Source: Anaerolineales bacterium
Lineage (GTDB): Bacteria; Chloroflexota; Anaerolineae; Anaerolineales; E44-bin32
Direction: 5' to 3'
Assembly: GCA_023250385.1 (NCBI GenBank)
Contig: JAHFAU010000068.1
Coordinates: forward strand, 1 to 9,410
Length of the DNA: 9,410 bases
Part shown: positions 1 through 5,818 of the stretch, one piece after another
How positions within the stretch are numbered: the stretch's first letter is position 1
How the letters are laid out: every line of letters begins with the position of its first letter
Made by a program: the position numbers and the translations under genes
The notes under the pieces: model-generated
The model's input: only the letters and a program-made list of their open reading frames with translations
What the model was told of the DNA's origin: nothing
Databases searched by the model: none

Positions 1-1
1 T

Positions 2-1120
2 ACCAACGAGGTGATCGCCAATCGGGCCACGCTCCTGCTGGGCGGCAGGCTCGGCGAGTATCGGGTACACCCGAACGATCACGTCAATATGGCCCAATCG
101 ACCAACGACACGATCCCGACCGCGATCCGGCTCGGCTGCCTGTGGCGGCTAGATGAGCTGGTGCAGGCGGTGGAGGGGCTGGCCGAGGCGCTGAAGGAAG
201 AGTCCGTCGAGTTCGACGATGTCGTGAAATCCGGCCGGACCCATCTGCAGGACGCGGTGCCGGTGCGGCTGGGACAGGAGTTCGGGGGATACGCGACCGC
301 TGTTGCCCGCGACGCGATCCGGATCCGGCGATCCGGAGACGGTCTGCGCCGGCTGGGGATCGGTGGCACCGCGACCGGAACCGGGCTGAACGCTCATCCG
401 GATTATCCCGGCCTGATGGTCAGGCGCCTCGCAGAACTCACCGGGTTGGAGCTCAGCCTTTCAAGCGATTTCTTCGAGAGCATGCAGTCGATGGCGGATA
501 TGGCCGATTTCTCAGCTTCGATTCGTACCCTGGCCATCACGCTGACCCGAGTTGCCAATGACTTCCGGCTGCTGTCGTCCGGCCCGGCCACCGGGCTGGA
601 CGAGATCCGCCTCCCGGCGGTTCAGCCCGGTTCGAGCATCATGCCCGGCAAAGTCAATCCGGTGCTCCCCGAGATGCTCAACATGGCGATGTACCACGTC
701 ATCGGATGTGACACGACCGTGGCGCTAGCTGCCCAGGCCGGGCAGCTGGAGCTCAATGTCATGATGCCGGTGCTCGCTCATAACCTGTTCGAGATGATGC
801 AGGTCGGGATCGGGGCGGTGCAGGCCTTTACCGATAACTGCGTCCGCGGGGTCGCCGCCAATCGGGAGAAGGCCCAGGGCTGGCTCGAGCGGAATGCGAT
901 CATCGTGACCGCCCTCAACCCGCTGATCGGGTACGCGGCGGGAGCCGAGCTCGTCAAAGAGGCGCTGGCGCGTGGCGAGACGGTCTTCGAGGTGGCCCGG
1001 CAGCGGGTGGAGAAGGGCGAGCTCCGCCATCGGGACGGCGGCCGGTCCGTCACTGAAGCCGAGCTCAATGCAGCGCTCAGCGATCTGAGGCGGCTGACCG
1101 AAGGCGGAATCGTAGCCTGA
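2..1120 (+). CDS. Aspartate ammonia-lyase / class II fumarase family enzyme, 5' end cut by window edge
   Basis: The reading frame is open to the left edge (T-N-E-V-I-A-N-R-A) and ends with TGA, so about the first 90 residues of a roughly 460-residue enzyme are missing. Numbering from the GTG at position 11, visible landmarks are VHPNDHVNMAQSTNDT (19-34), the substrate-binding segment SGRTHLQDA (74-82), and the superfamily signature GSSIMPGKVNP (207-217), which carries the catalytic serine loop. Enzymes of this family eliminate ammonia from aspartate, or water from malate, to give fumarate in the cytoplasm. The stretches RLLSSGPATGLDEI and AAQAGQLELNVM are closer to what I know of bacterial aspartases (AspA/AspB) than to FumC, which usually has ASGNFELNVF at that place. 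I therefore lean to aspartase but cannot exclude fumarase. It converges on the next gene, with 21 bp between the stops. Confidence 0.9.
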   Translation, partial: TNEVIANRATLLLGGRLGEYRVHPNDHVNMAQSTNDTIPTAIRLGCLWRLDELVQAVEGLAEALKEESVEFDDVVKSGRTHLQDAVPVRLGQEFGGYATAVARDAIRIRRSGDGLRRLGIGGTATGTGLNAHPDYPGLMVRRLAELTGLELSLSSDFFESMQSMADMADFSASIRTLAITLTRVANDFRLLSSGPATGLDEIRLPAVQPGSSIMPGKVNPVLPEMLNMAMYHVIGCDTTVALAAQAGQLELNVMMPVLAHNLFEMMQVGIGAVQAFTDNCVRGVAANREKAQGWLERNAIIVTALNPLIGYAAGAELVKEALARGETVFEVARQRVEKGELRHRDGGRSVTEAELNAALSDLRRLTEGGIVA

Positions 1121-1141
1121 GACGCGGGATTTCGACTAGGC

Positions 1142-1999
1142 TCAGCGCGCAAACAGCAGGACTGCGGCGAGAACCGCCAGCGCCAGACCCCCAAACTCGT
1201 AAACCGTCCTGGGCCCGGCTCGCCCGAGCAGGTGAGCCCTCCCCAGACCGATCGATACATATCCGGCAAGTCCGAGCAGCAACCCGGCCTGGATCGGTTG
1301 GAGCGGCCAGTAGTGGAGGCTCCAAGCCAACTGGGCCGTGATCCATCCGGCGGTGACCGCGTAGGGCCAGATCGGTTTCCGAGTCCGTTCGAGTCTGAGT
1401 GATCTCCAGCACACGACCGCGGTGGCTGCGAACAGCAGTGGAACGCTGAATACCGCCCGCAGGCCGCCGGCCCGAACCGCGAAAGCGACCCCCACTGTGA
1501 GCAGGATTCCCAGCCAGCGCAGCCCGAGGCCAGCAGCGGGAGTCCGCGGGTCGGCCGGGTCCCAGACCACAAACTCCGCGTAGAGTACCGCATAGATCAG
1601 CAGTCCGCCCAGGACTAGGCCGATCGGCCAGGCCGGCCACCTGGGCAGCCCGGCCAGAATCGCCCCCACTCCCAGCGCGGCCATCCCCGGCACGACCCGT
1701 GGCTCGAGGCCGACCGGACGGCGGAGTGGGTGGGAGACCAGCACCCAATCCACACCGCTGGCGGCGAGGGCCGAGGCCAGGCTGAGCATCACAAATCGGG
1801 CGTCGAACTCGATTCGGATCAACAGGCCGAAGATCTCCCATGCGATGGCCTGCGGCGGCAGCTCGATGATCTGGACCAGGCTGTAGGCGATCAGGATAAG
1901 CGCCACCAATGCGCCTGCCCGATCACGATCGGGCCGGGCTAGAGGGACCGGATTTTCAGAGTCGCGGGTCAAACTCAAGGGCGGAACCGGGTGATCCAA
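1142..1999 (-). CDS. Multi-pass integral membrane protein of unknown function
   Basis: This 285-residue protein is strongly hydrophobic. I count eight or nine likely membrane segments, at about residues 30-46, 67-88, 104-119, 125-147, 157-176, 181-199, 210-228, 236-255 and 268-284. I do not recognise the family and see no catalytic motif. Conserved-looking polar patches are FVVWDPADP (143-151) and the Trp-rich LAWSLHYWPLQP (224-235). The start is uncertain. The outermost candidate is TTG at 1999 with no clear ribosome binding site; two more TTG codons lie at residues 8 and 10, and a TTG-GTG pair at 31-32 would start just at the first membrane segment. It is the last gene of the - strand glycan block, 55 bp after the glycosyltransferase stop, so a role in handling a lipid-linked sugar or envelope polymer is possible but only by position. 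The other frames here lack this membrane pattern. Confidence 0.75.
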   Translation of the reverse strand: MDHPVPPLSLTRDSENPVPLARPDRDRAGALVALILIAYSLVQIIELPPQAIAWEIFGLLIRIEFDARFVMLSLASALAASGVDWVLVSHPLRRPVGLEPRVVPGMAALGVGAILAGLPRWPAWPIGLVLGGLLIYAVLYAEFVVWDPADPRTPAAGLGLRWLGILLTVGVAFAVRAGGLRAVFSVPLLFAATAVVCWRSLRLERTRKPIWPYAVTAGWITAQLAWSLHYWPLQPIQAGLLLGLAGYVSIGLGRAHLLGRAGPRTVYEFGGLALAVLAAVLLFAR

Positions 2000-2054
2000 T
2001 GCTCGGTCCGATTCCGGTTGCCTGGCTCTGGCACCGGGTCGGGTCCCATCGGAC

Positions 2055-2792
2055 TCAGCGCCGCAATCGGGCCTGAATGATCGTCAGGATGTAGCCCAGC
2101 CCCTGCAGGAAGAATCGCCCGAGGCTGGGCATCGACTTGGAGGTGCCCAGGGTCCGGTCGACCAGCGTGTAGGGGAGCTCGAGCACAGTCAGTCCCCGCT
2201 TCCGACAATGGTAAATGAAGTCGATAAAGTAGGCCCCGTACCCGACCGGCAGCAGAGTCACTTGATCGAACACCTCCCGCCGGACCACAATGAAACCGCT
2301 GTCGTAATCTTTCACTGCTCCCCCCAGCACCAGCGACGCAAGCCCGTTCACCCAACGGCTGGTCAGCACTCGCAAGCGCGGCCGGGCGTCTCCTCCGCCG
2401 CCCACATAGCGCGATCCGATGACCACCGGTGCTTCGTGGGCACGGCGGACCATTTCGGTGAGCAGTTCGGCCGGCATGCTGTGGTCGACGTCCATCCAGC
2501 CGATTAGCTCGCCTCTCGCTTCGATAATTCCCCGGTTCACCGCGGATGCCAGCCCGCGCACGCCTCTGCGCCGCAAGACTTTGACCCGCGGGTCGCCGAT
2601 CTCCGCGACCAGTTTCCAGGTCTGATCGGGCGAATCATCATCGACAACGATCACTTCAACCGGGTCACCGACCGCTTTGAGCACTGCGCCGACCGTGGCG
2701 AGAATGTTCTCGCGCTCGTTGTAAGTGGGAAGGATGATCGAAATCAGGCCGTGGGCCGCGGGCTCAGTCAGCGCGGGCACAGAAGAGCGCAT
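2055..2792 (-). CDS. Family 2 glycosyltransferase, polyprenol-phosphate mannose synthase (DPM1)-like
   Basis: This 245-residue GT-A fold enzyme likely transfers a sugar from a nucleotide donor to polyprenyl phosphate at the inner face of the membrane. Motifs in order are ILPTYNERENI (20-30), VVDDDSPDQT (49-58) for nucleotide binding, the DxD-type metal site DVD (101-103), GSRYVGGGG (126-134), KDYDSGF (161-167), and RTLGTSKS (213-220), the usual RxxGxSK stretch of DPM1 relatives. The length matches the short DPM1 class with no carboxy-terminal membrane anchor, although 223-240 is mildly hydrophobic. The start is ATG at 2792, inside the end of the methyltransferase gene (29-bp overlap). The core fold begins near residue 16, so a later start such as GTG at 2780 is possible. 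No strong Shine-Dalgarno is visible, so translation probably depends on coupling. Donor and acceptor are inferred from the family; glucose or another hexose rather than mannose is possible. Confidence 0.9.
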   Translation of the reverse strand: MRSSVPALTEPAAHGLISIILPTYNERENILATVGAVLKAVGDPVEVIVVDDDSPDQTWKLVAEIGDPRVKVLRRRGVRGLASAVNRGIIEARGELIGWMDVDHSMPAELLTEMVRRAHEAPVVIGSRYVGGGGDARPRLRVLTSRWVNGLASLVLGGAVKDYDSGFIVVRREVFDQVTLLPVGYGAYFIDFIYHCRKRGLTVLELPYTLVDRTLGTSKSMPSLGRFFLQGLGYILTIIQARLRR

Positions 2793-3540
2793 TCCAGGTT
2801 GTCGAATCTAGGGGAGCCTCGAGATCGGGAAAGGCGTGCAAACCGACCAGTTCCAGGTTGGCCGCCCGGAATGCCCGGTCAAGCTCCATGGGGAAAAAGA
2901 AGCGCATCGTGTGGGTCTCTTCGTCGATCTGCCGCTCGCCTCCGCCGTCCCCTCGCTCGAGCCGATAGTGGACCGCGGCAAGGTGTCTGGCCAGGTCGAG
3001 TTCGGTGGTGGCCGAACGGACGAGCTGCTCGCCGCCTAGATTGACCCGCTTCACCCGATCGGAGGGGGCGACCCGCAGCACGGTCGGTCCATACCAAAAG
3101 TCTCCGACGAAGAGGCCACCCTGTTGCAGATGCCGGCGCACGACCTGCAGCGCAAGCCGCAGATCAGCATCGCTGGCCTGATATCCGAGCACCGCAAACA
3201 TCATCAACGCCGCATCAAATTGGCGACCAAGGTCCAGCTTTCGAATATCTCCCAAGACGAACCGGGGTGCGGGATCCCGCGGACGCTCCGCCAGCTTGCG
3301 CTCGGCCTCCCGCAGCATCGCCGCCGAGACGTCCACCCCGGTTACTCGATAACCGCGGGCCGCTAATGGGAAGGCATGCCCGCCGGTGCCGCATCCCAGA
3401 TCCAGAATCGAGGCGATCGGCTGCCCGCCGTAGCGCTGGAAGACTTTCACAATCATGTCGCATTCGGCGGCATAGTCCTTGTCTGCATATAGATGGTCGT
3501 ACTGCGGCGCGTAACCCTCGCCGAAGGCACTTAGGCTCAC
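2764..3540 (-). CDS. Class I SAM-dependent methyltransferase, possible aminosugar N-methyltransferase
   Basis: This is a 258-residue Rossmann-fold methyltransferase. Motif I is ILDLGCGTGG (45-54), the acidic residue binding the SAM ribose is probably D70 in VTGVD, and D98 in LGDIRKLDL fits motif II. The amino end YAPQYDHLYADKDYAAE (10-26) and FAVLGYQASDADL (115-127) resemble sugar N,N-dimethyltransferases such as TylM1/DesVI. FVGDFWYGP (144-152) lies where those enzymes carry an aromatic substrate loop. Next to a DegT-type sugar aminotransferase, methylation of a nucleotide-linked aminosugar is the most natural reading, but the acceptor is inferred and small-molecule or lipid methylation remains possible. 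The start is GTG at 3540, and the four bases GTGA are shared with the stop of the remnant upstream, a sign of translational coupling. No good ribosome binding site is seen. Confidence 0.88.
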   Translation of the reverse strand: MSLSAFGEGYAPQYDHLYADKDYAAECDMIVKVFQRYGGQPIASILDLGCGTGGHAFPLAARGYRVTGVDVSAAMLREAERKLAERPRDPAPRFVLGDIRKLDLGRQFDAALMMFAVLGYQASDADLRLALQVVRRHLQQGGLFVGDFWYGPTVLRVAPSDRVKRVNLGGEQLVRSATTELDLARHLAAVHYRLERGDGGGERQIDEETHTMRFFFPMELDRAFRAANLELVGLHAFPDLEAPLDSTTWNALFCARAD

Positions 3541-4008
3541 TGGCAGATTTCAACCGGAAGTGACGGAGGACCTTCGGTCGGGATCACCTCGATCGCAAGG
3601 TACCAGCCGTCGGCGGTGAGCTCATGCACCTGCCGCTGCGGGTAGAGGCTAGTGAGGCAGGCCGCATTGAATTCCCAGACTTCCCGCGTCATGAACGCCG
3701 TAAATGGGCCTTGTCCCAGGTCCTCACCTTTTAGCTGCGGAGGGATCACCCGCGACGTCGAGCATATGCCCGGGCAGCCGCCACCGCCATCCATTTCATC
3801 AAGAGTGGACGCGCCGGCAGATAGAAGAGCGCAATGCTGGCCAGCCCAACCATCGCCTCGATACTTCGCATGCTGGTCAGATTGATTCCGCCAAGCAGCC
3901 GGCCAAGCCAGCCGTAGACAACGAAAACGAAGGACGGAAAGCTGAAGTAACTGCTCAACGAAATGATGTCCCAGTCGGGCTGTGCGGAGCTTCCGCCTCC
4001 ACCTTCAT
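3537..4008 (-). pseudogene. Remnant of an integral-membrane glycosyltransferase (GT39/PMT-like), frameshifted and internally deleted
   Basis: No single frame crosses this stretch. An ATG at 4008 overlaps the aminotransferase stop (ATGA) but runs to a TGA after 17 codons. A second frame (about 4000-3746) reads QPDWDIISLSSYFSFPSF, then a membrane segment, LTSMRSIEAMVGLASIALFY, then LMKWMAVAAA. This is the layout of the amino-terminal region of GT39-type transferases, with an FSFPS loop, an R-hAGlaS-like segment and an alanine-rich third helix. A third frame (up to 3794, ending 3537) reads a soluble tail with REVWEFNAACLTSLYP and LTADGWYLAIEVIP, plausible as the external carboxy-terminal end of such a protein. 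Intact family members have roughly 450-600 residues; only about 155 codons remain, so a middle part of a kilobase or so is missing. The alternative is a real 85-residue protein (3794-3537), helped by its GTGA overlap with the methyltransferase, but its first 15 residues look like out-of-frame sequence. Confidence 0.5.
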
Positions 4009-5132
4009 CGAAGAGCCTCGGTGACCGATCGGCAAACGTAGTCGATCTGGTTCTCGGTCAGCGAAAGGCCAGAGGGCAGGTACAGCCCTTGGCGAGACAG
4101 TCGCTCGGTCACCGGGTAGTGCTCCCCCGAGAAGAGCCCCAGCTCGATCAGGGCAGGCTGCTCATGCATTCCCAAAAAGAACGGCCGGGTATCGATTCCT
4201 TGGGCGGCCAGGCGGTTGGCAAGCCACTCGGCATTCTGCCCTGTCGCTTCATCGAGCACGATCCCGTACATCCAATAGTTCTGCTTCGCCCACTCCCGCT
4301 CCACAGGCAGCTGTAGGCCTTCCACCGGCCGGAGGGCCTCCGTATACCGTTTCCCGATCCAACGCTTGCGTTCGATTATCTGCTCAACCCGTGCCAGCTG
4401 GGCCAGGCCGAGGGCGGCCTGCAAGTTGGTCATCCGGAAATTGAATCCGAGCTCGGTGTGGTAGAAGCGTCGCTCGCTCCGATGGCTCAGATTGCGCAGG
4501 GAGCGGAGTCGATCGGCCAGCTCGGGGTCATTGGTCAAGACCATCCCGCCCTCGCCGGTGGTGATTGGCTTGTTGGCGTAGAAGCTGAATGCGCTGAGAT
4601 GCCCCAACCCGCCGCAGGGCCGCCAATCTCCCGGGCGGCTGCGGTCCAGCACTCGCGCCCCGTGCGCCTCGGCCGCGTCCTCGATCACCTTCAGTCCGTG
4701 CTCTTCGGCAAGCTGCATCAGGGGATCCATGTCGACCGGGTGGCCGTACATGTGGACCGGCATCACTGCCCGGGTGCGAGGCGTGATCTTCGCTCGCAGC
4801 TGCTCGACATCCATGCACCAGGTCTGAGGATCGCAATCCACCAGCACCGGAACCGCACCATTGTAGATGCAGGCCAGCGCACAAGAAATGATGGTGAGGG
4901 ACGGAATGATGACTTCGTCGCCGGGGTCGAGCTCGATGGCCCGCAGCGCCAGTTGCAGGGCCACCGTTCCATTGCTGACGGCCACCCCGTATTTCATTCG
5001 ACAGTATTCTGCCCAGCCGCTCTCAAAATCATGGATGAATCGGCCGGAGGAGGAAATCCAACCGGTTTCGAGGCACTCCTTGACGTATTCGTATTCGAGT
5101 TCGCCCAATACGGGCTCGCTGACCGGAATCAC
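4005..5132 (-). CDS. DegT/DnrJ/EryC1/StrS family PLP aminotransferase, perosamine synthase-like
   Basis: This is a 375-residue, full-length fold-type I aminotransferase acting on nucleotide-linked keto-sugars in the cytoplasm. Landmarks are IPVSEPVLGELEYEYV (2-17), GWISSSGRFI (24-33), the cofactor phosphate loop VSNGTVALQLAL (52-63), IEDAAEAHGA (150-159) with D152 facing the pyridine nitrogen, and SFYANKPITTGEGG (183-196) with K188 as the Schiff-base lysine. The arrangement EVIIPSLTIIS, MPVHMYGHPVDMDP and NFRMTNLQAALGLAQL is very like GDP-perosamine synthase (Per/RfbE), which makes GDP-4-amino-4,6-dideoxymannose. The exact sugar cannot be read from sequence. The start is GTG at 5132, which gives the normal family amino end; GGTAGGA lies 11 bases upstream but coincides with a promoter -10 candidate. 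It is the first gene of the glycan block, and its stop overlaps an ATG (ATGA) of the decayed next gene. Confidence 0.92.
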   Translation of the reverse strand: MIPVSEPVLGELEYEYVKECLETGWISSSGRFIHDFESGWAEYCRMKYGVAVSNGTVALQLALRAIELDPGDEVIIPSLTIISCALACIYNGAVPVLVDCDPQTWCMDVEQLRAKITPRTRAVMPVHMYGHPVDMDPLMQLAEEHGLKVIEDAAEAHGARVLDRSRPGDWRPCGGLGHLSAFSFYANKPITTGEGGMVLTNDPELADRLRSLRNLSHRSERRFYHTELGFNFRMTNLQAALGLAQLARVEQIIERKRWIGKRYTEALRPVEGLQLPVEREWAKQNYWMYGIVLDEATGQNAEWLANRLAAQGIDTRPFFLGMHEQPALIELGLFSGEHYPVTERLSRQGLYLPSGLSLTENQIDYVCRSVTEALR

Positions 5133-5142
5133 GGCAGAACGT

Positions 5143-5170
5143 ATCCTACCTGGTTGAACTCTGGTGTCAA
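5143..5170 (-). promoter_or_regulatory. Candidate sigma70-type promoter of the glycan block
   Basis: Read on the - strand, a perfect TTGACA (5170-5165) is followed after 16 bases by TAGGAT (5148-5143, four of six matches to TATAAT). The GTG start of the aminotransferase begins only 10 bases further on. A transcript from here would carry almost no leader, so either the mRNA is leaderless or GGTAGGA serves as ribosome binding site on a longer transcript from elsewhere. Confidence 0.45.
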
Positions 5171-5214
5171 CTTCGTCCCGGGCCGGTTTAGTTCACGACT
5201 GTGGTTGATCTTGT

Positions 5215-5249
5215 GGACAGAGTGTCCTCCACCCGCTTGGTAAGGTGGA
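5215..5249 (-). repeat. Two adjacent short inverted repeats after the TolB-like gene
   Basis: TCCACC/GGTGGA (5228-5233 with 5244-5249, 10-base loop) abuts GGACA-gag-TGTCC (5215-5227). They lie 78 bases and more past the stop of the copper block and 45 bases or more before the promoter candidate of the glycan block. They could be a weak terminator or an operator. There is no T-run, so an intrinsic terminator call is not supported. I see no gene in the rest of the 5133-5326 gap. Confidence 0.3.
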
Positions 5250-5326
5250 AATCCTCTAGCCTGGTTCCATTCCGCACTGGCTTCGTGCCGAGGATTCACC
5301 GAAGCGTCGCTGGCAAGATGAATTCG

Positions 5327-5818
5327 CTAATCTTCGCTCCAGTCCAGACCTCCGTGGTTCGGGGTCTCGGTCAGAAACACGGGTTCCCCTCCGGTCGTTA
5401 CAAATAGTCCACCCAGATGCATGAGGGCCATCCGCTGGCCATCTGGCGACCAGGTCGGGTAATCGAACGTTTCATACAGCCCTCGATGCTCGAGCAAGGG
5501 GGCCAGGTTCGAGCCATCGCCGTCCGCCAGGTAGAGGTCCGACCGAAGAAAGGGCGAGTCGCCCCGGGGTGGGGCGTATGAGAGCGCCAGGTCCAGCCCA
5601 TCCGGCGAGACGGCGACACCGGTCAGCTGCCCACCCTCCGGCAGCCGCCACAACTGCTGGATCTCGCCCGACTTCAGATCGATCTGCCACAATCCCTCTT
5701 GTCCCTGGGTGTAGACCAGTCTGCCGGAGAGACCCAGGCCGGCAATGCTCTCGCCGGCGGACGAGGAACAGGCGGCAAGTGCCAAGCAGCCGGCCAGCAT
5801 AAAGGCGGGTAGTTTCAT
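5327..5818 (-). CDS. Short TolB/WD40-like beta-propeller lipoprotein
   Basis: This is a 163-residue predicted lipoprotein. A short hydrophobic signal ends in the lipobox LAAC, with C17 as the lipidated residue, followed by a serine-rich tether. The body shows beta-propeller blade pieces of the TolB/PD40 type: GRLVYTQGQEGLWQIDL (32-48), VAVSPDGLDLALSY (68-81), SDLYLADGDGSNL (93-105) and PTWSPDGQRMALMH (121-134). Such domains usually form six or seven blades in 300 or more residues; here only about three are present and the protein stops right after GGLDWSED, where a further WSPDG-type blade would begin. It may be a truncated gene or a minimal member. The start ATG at 5818 shares ATGA with the stop of the copper fusion gene, so it is probably translated by coupling. 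No role in copper handling can be read from it. Confidence 0.8.
   Translation of the reverse strand: MKLPAFMLAGCLALAACSSSAGESIAGLGLSGRLVYTQGQEGLWQIDLKSGEIQQLWRLPEGGQLTGVAVSPDGLDLALSYAPPRGDSPFLRSDLYLADGDGSNLAPLLEHRGLYETFDYPTWSPDGQRMALMHLGGLFVTTGGEPVFLTETPNHGGLDWSED

Noticed and set aside
316..338. GATCCGG-type tandem repeat in the lyase gene
   Set aside because: It encodes a normal Arg-rich stretch (RIRRSGD) in a conserved gene and is most simply explained by codon choice.
1111..1144. Possible terminator between the convergent stops (AGCCT/AGGCT or CTGAG/CTCAG arms)
   Set aside because: The stems have only five base pairs, the alternatives exclude each other, and no T-run follows.
778..1593. 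Long open frame on the - strand overlapping the lyase gene
   Set aside because: It runs antisense through the well-supported lyase and then out of frame through the membrane protein. Its product is rich in Ser, Arg, Pro and Cys with no motif.
1975..2355. Additional - strand frame between membrane protein and glycosyltransferase
   Set aside because: It overlaps the glycosyltransferase out of frame and has no hydrophobic or domain pattern of its own.
4458..5243. 261-codon open frame on the + strand
   Set aside because: It is antisense to the aminotransferase, whose catalytic motifs are unambiguous; the product shows no family motif.
5132..5329. Open frame of 65 codons following the TAG of the TolB-like lipoprotein, suggesting readthrough or a single nonsense mutation
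   Set aside because: The downstream residues show no propeller pattern, codon use is less GC-biased than in the neighbours, and the stretch holds a promoter candidate and inverted repeats.
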